NCBI GenBank assembly: GCA_910589275.1
Contig: CAJUTH010000061.1
Span: 1-12,529 of the forward strand
Direction: 5' to 3'
Origin: an uncultured Dorea sp.
Lineage (GTDB): Bacteria; Bacillota; Clostridia; Lachnospirales; Lachnospiraceae
DNA length: 12,529 bases
Shown here: positions 12,492 through 12,529 of the stretch, piece after piece
Layout of the letters: each line of letters begins with the position of its first letter
Position numbering within the stretch: the stretch's first letter is position 1
Position numbers and translations under genes: made by a program
The notes under the pieces: model-generated
Databases searched by the model: none
Seen by the model: only the letters and a program-made list of their open reading frames with translations
Told to the model about the DNA's origin: nothing

Positions 12492-12529
12492 TGATAATGT
12501 CCTAGTATACCACAAATGAAAATGTCCCG
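12492..12529. mobile_element. Possible end of an insertion sequence (terminal direct repeats)
   Basis: TGATAATGTCC (12492-12502) and TGAAAATGTCC (12517-12527) are near-identical direct repeats 25 nt apart, separated by TAGTATACCACAAA. Multiple short terminal direct repeats beginning near TG are a feature of IS21-type element ends, and the wording looks familiar from clostridial IS ends. The window stops here, so no transposase can be seen. Confidence 0.35.

Overview
The window looks like chromosome from a Clostridia member, most likely Lachnospiraceae. The evidence is moderate GC, strong AAGGAGG-type ribosome binding sites, a secG-rnr-smpB gene order, a tmRNA whose tag reads ADNRELAYAA, and a DUF4368-type serine recombinase of the kind carried by clostridial conjugative elements. 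The taxon is inferred from protein and RNA style, not from a marker gene.

Layout. (1) Positions 1-~410 are the end of an integrated mobile element: the C-terminus of a large serine recombinase, then about 100 nt running into a macro-domain gene on the opposite strand. The normal 3' part of that gene appears to have been displaced. (2) Positions ~1073-1820 hold divergent promoters, one for the macro gene and one for ssrA. The complete tmRNA is at 1370-1720 and a strong terminator follows. (3) Positions ~1950-2330 hold a small orphan antitoxin-like gene and a bidirectional terminator. (4) Positions 2429-4029 are an aldose-1-epimerase-like gene and a YczE/YitT-type membrane protein, preceded by a perfect 10-bp inverted repeat over a candidate promoter. 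(5) Positions 4140-8556 are a minus-strand run of four genes: an NSS sodium-coupled transporter, a YjjG-like HAD phosphatase, a ThrE-type threonine/serine exporter and a threonine aldolase. Together they look like an import, export and breakdown set for small hydroxy amino acids. (6) Positions 8614-8775 are a 142-nt nested palindrome abutted by 10-bp direct repeats, resembling a small non-autonomous mobile repeat; it lies between the NSS promoter and the next gene's terminator. (7) Positions 8816-12391 are a minus-strand run of secG, rnr, smpB and a zinc-ribbon membrane protein with a 33-nt coding tandem repeat; rnr and smpB overlap by 14 nt. (8) The last ~40 nt contain two 11-nt direct repeats that resemble the end of an insertion sequence.

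How the parts work together: the window carries both core partners of trans-translation ribosome rescue (ssrA RNA and SmpB) and RNase R, which degrades non-stop mRNAs in that pathway. ssrA is about 7.7 kb from smpB and on the opposite strand. The amino-acid genes and the two sugar/membrane genes sit between them. I did not find a convincing wholly new system. The best leads are the nested palindromic repeat, the element junction in the macro-domain gene, and the inverted-repeat operator upstream of the YczE-like gene.
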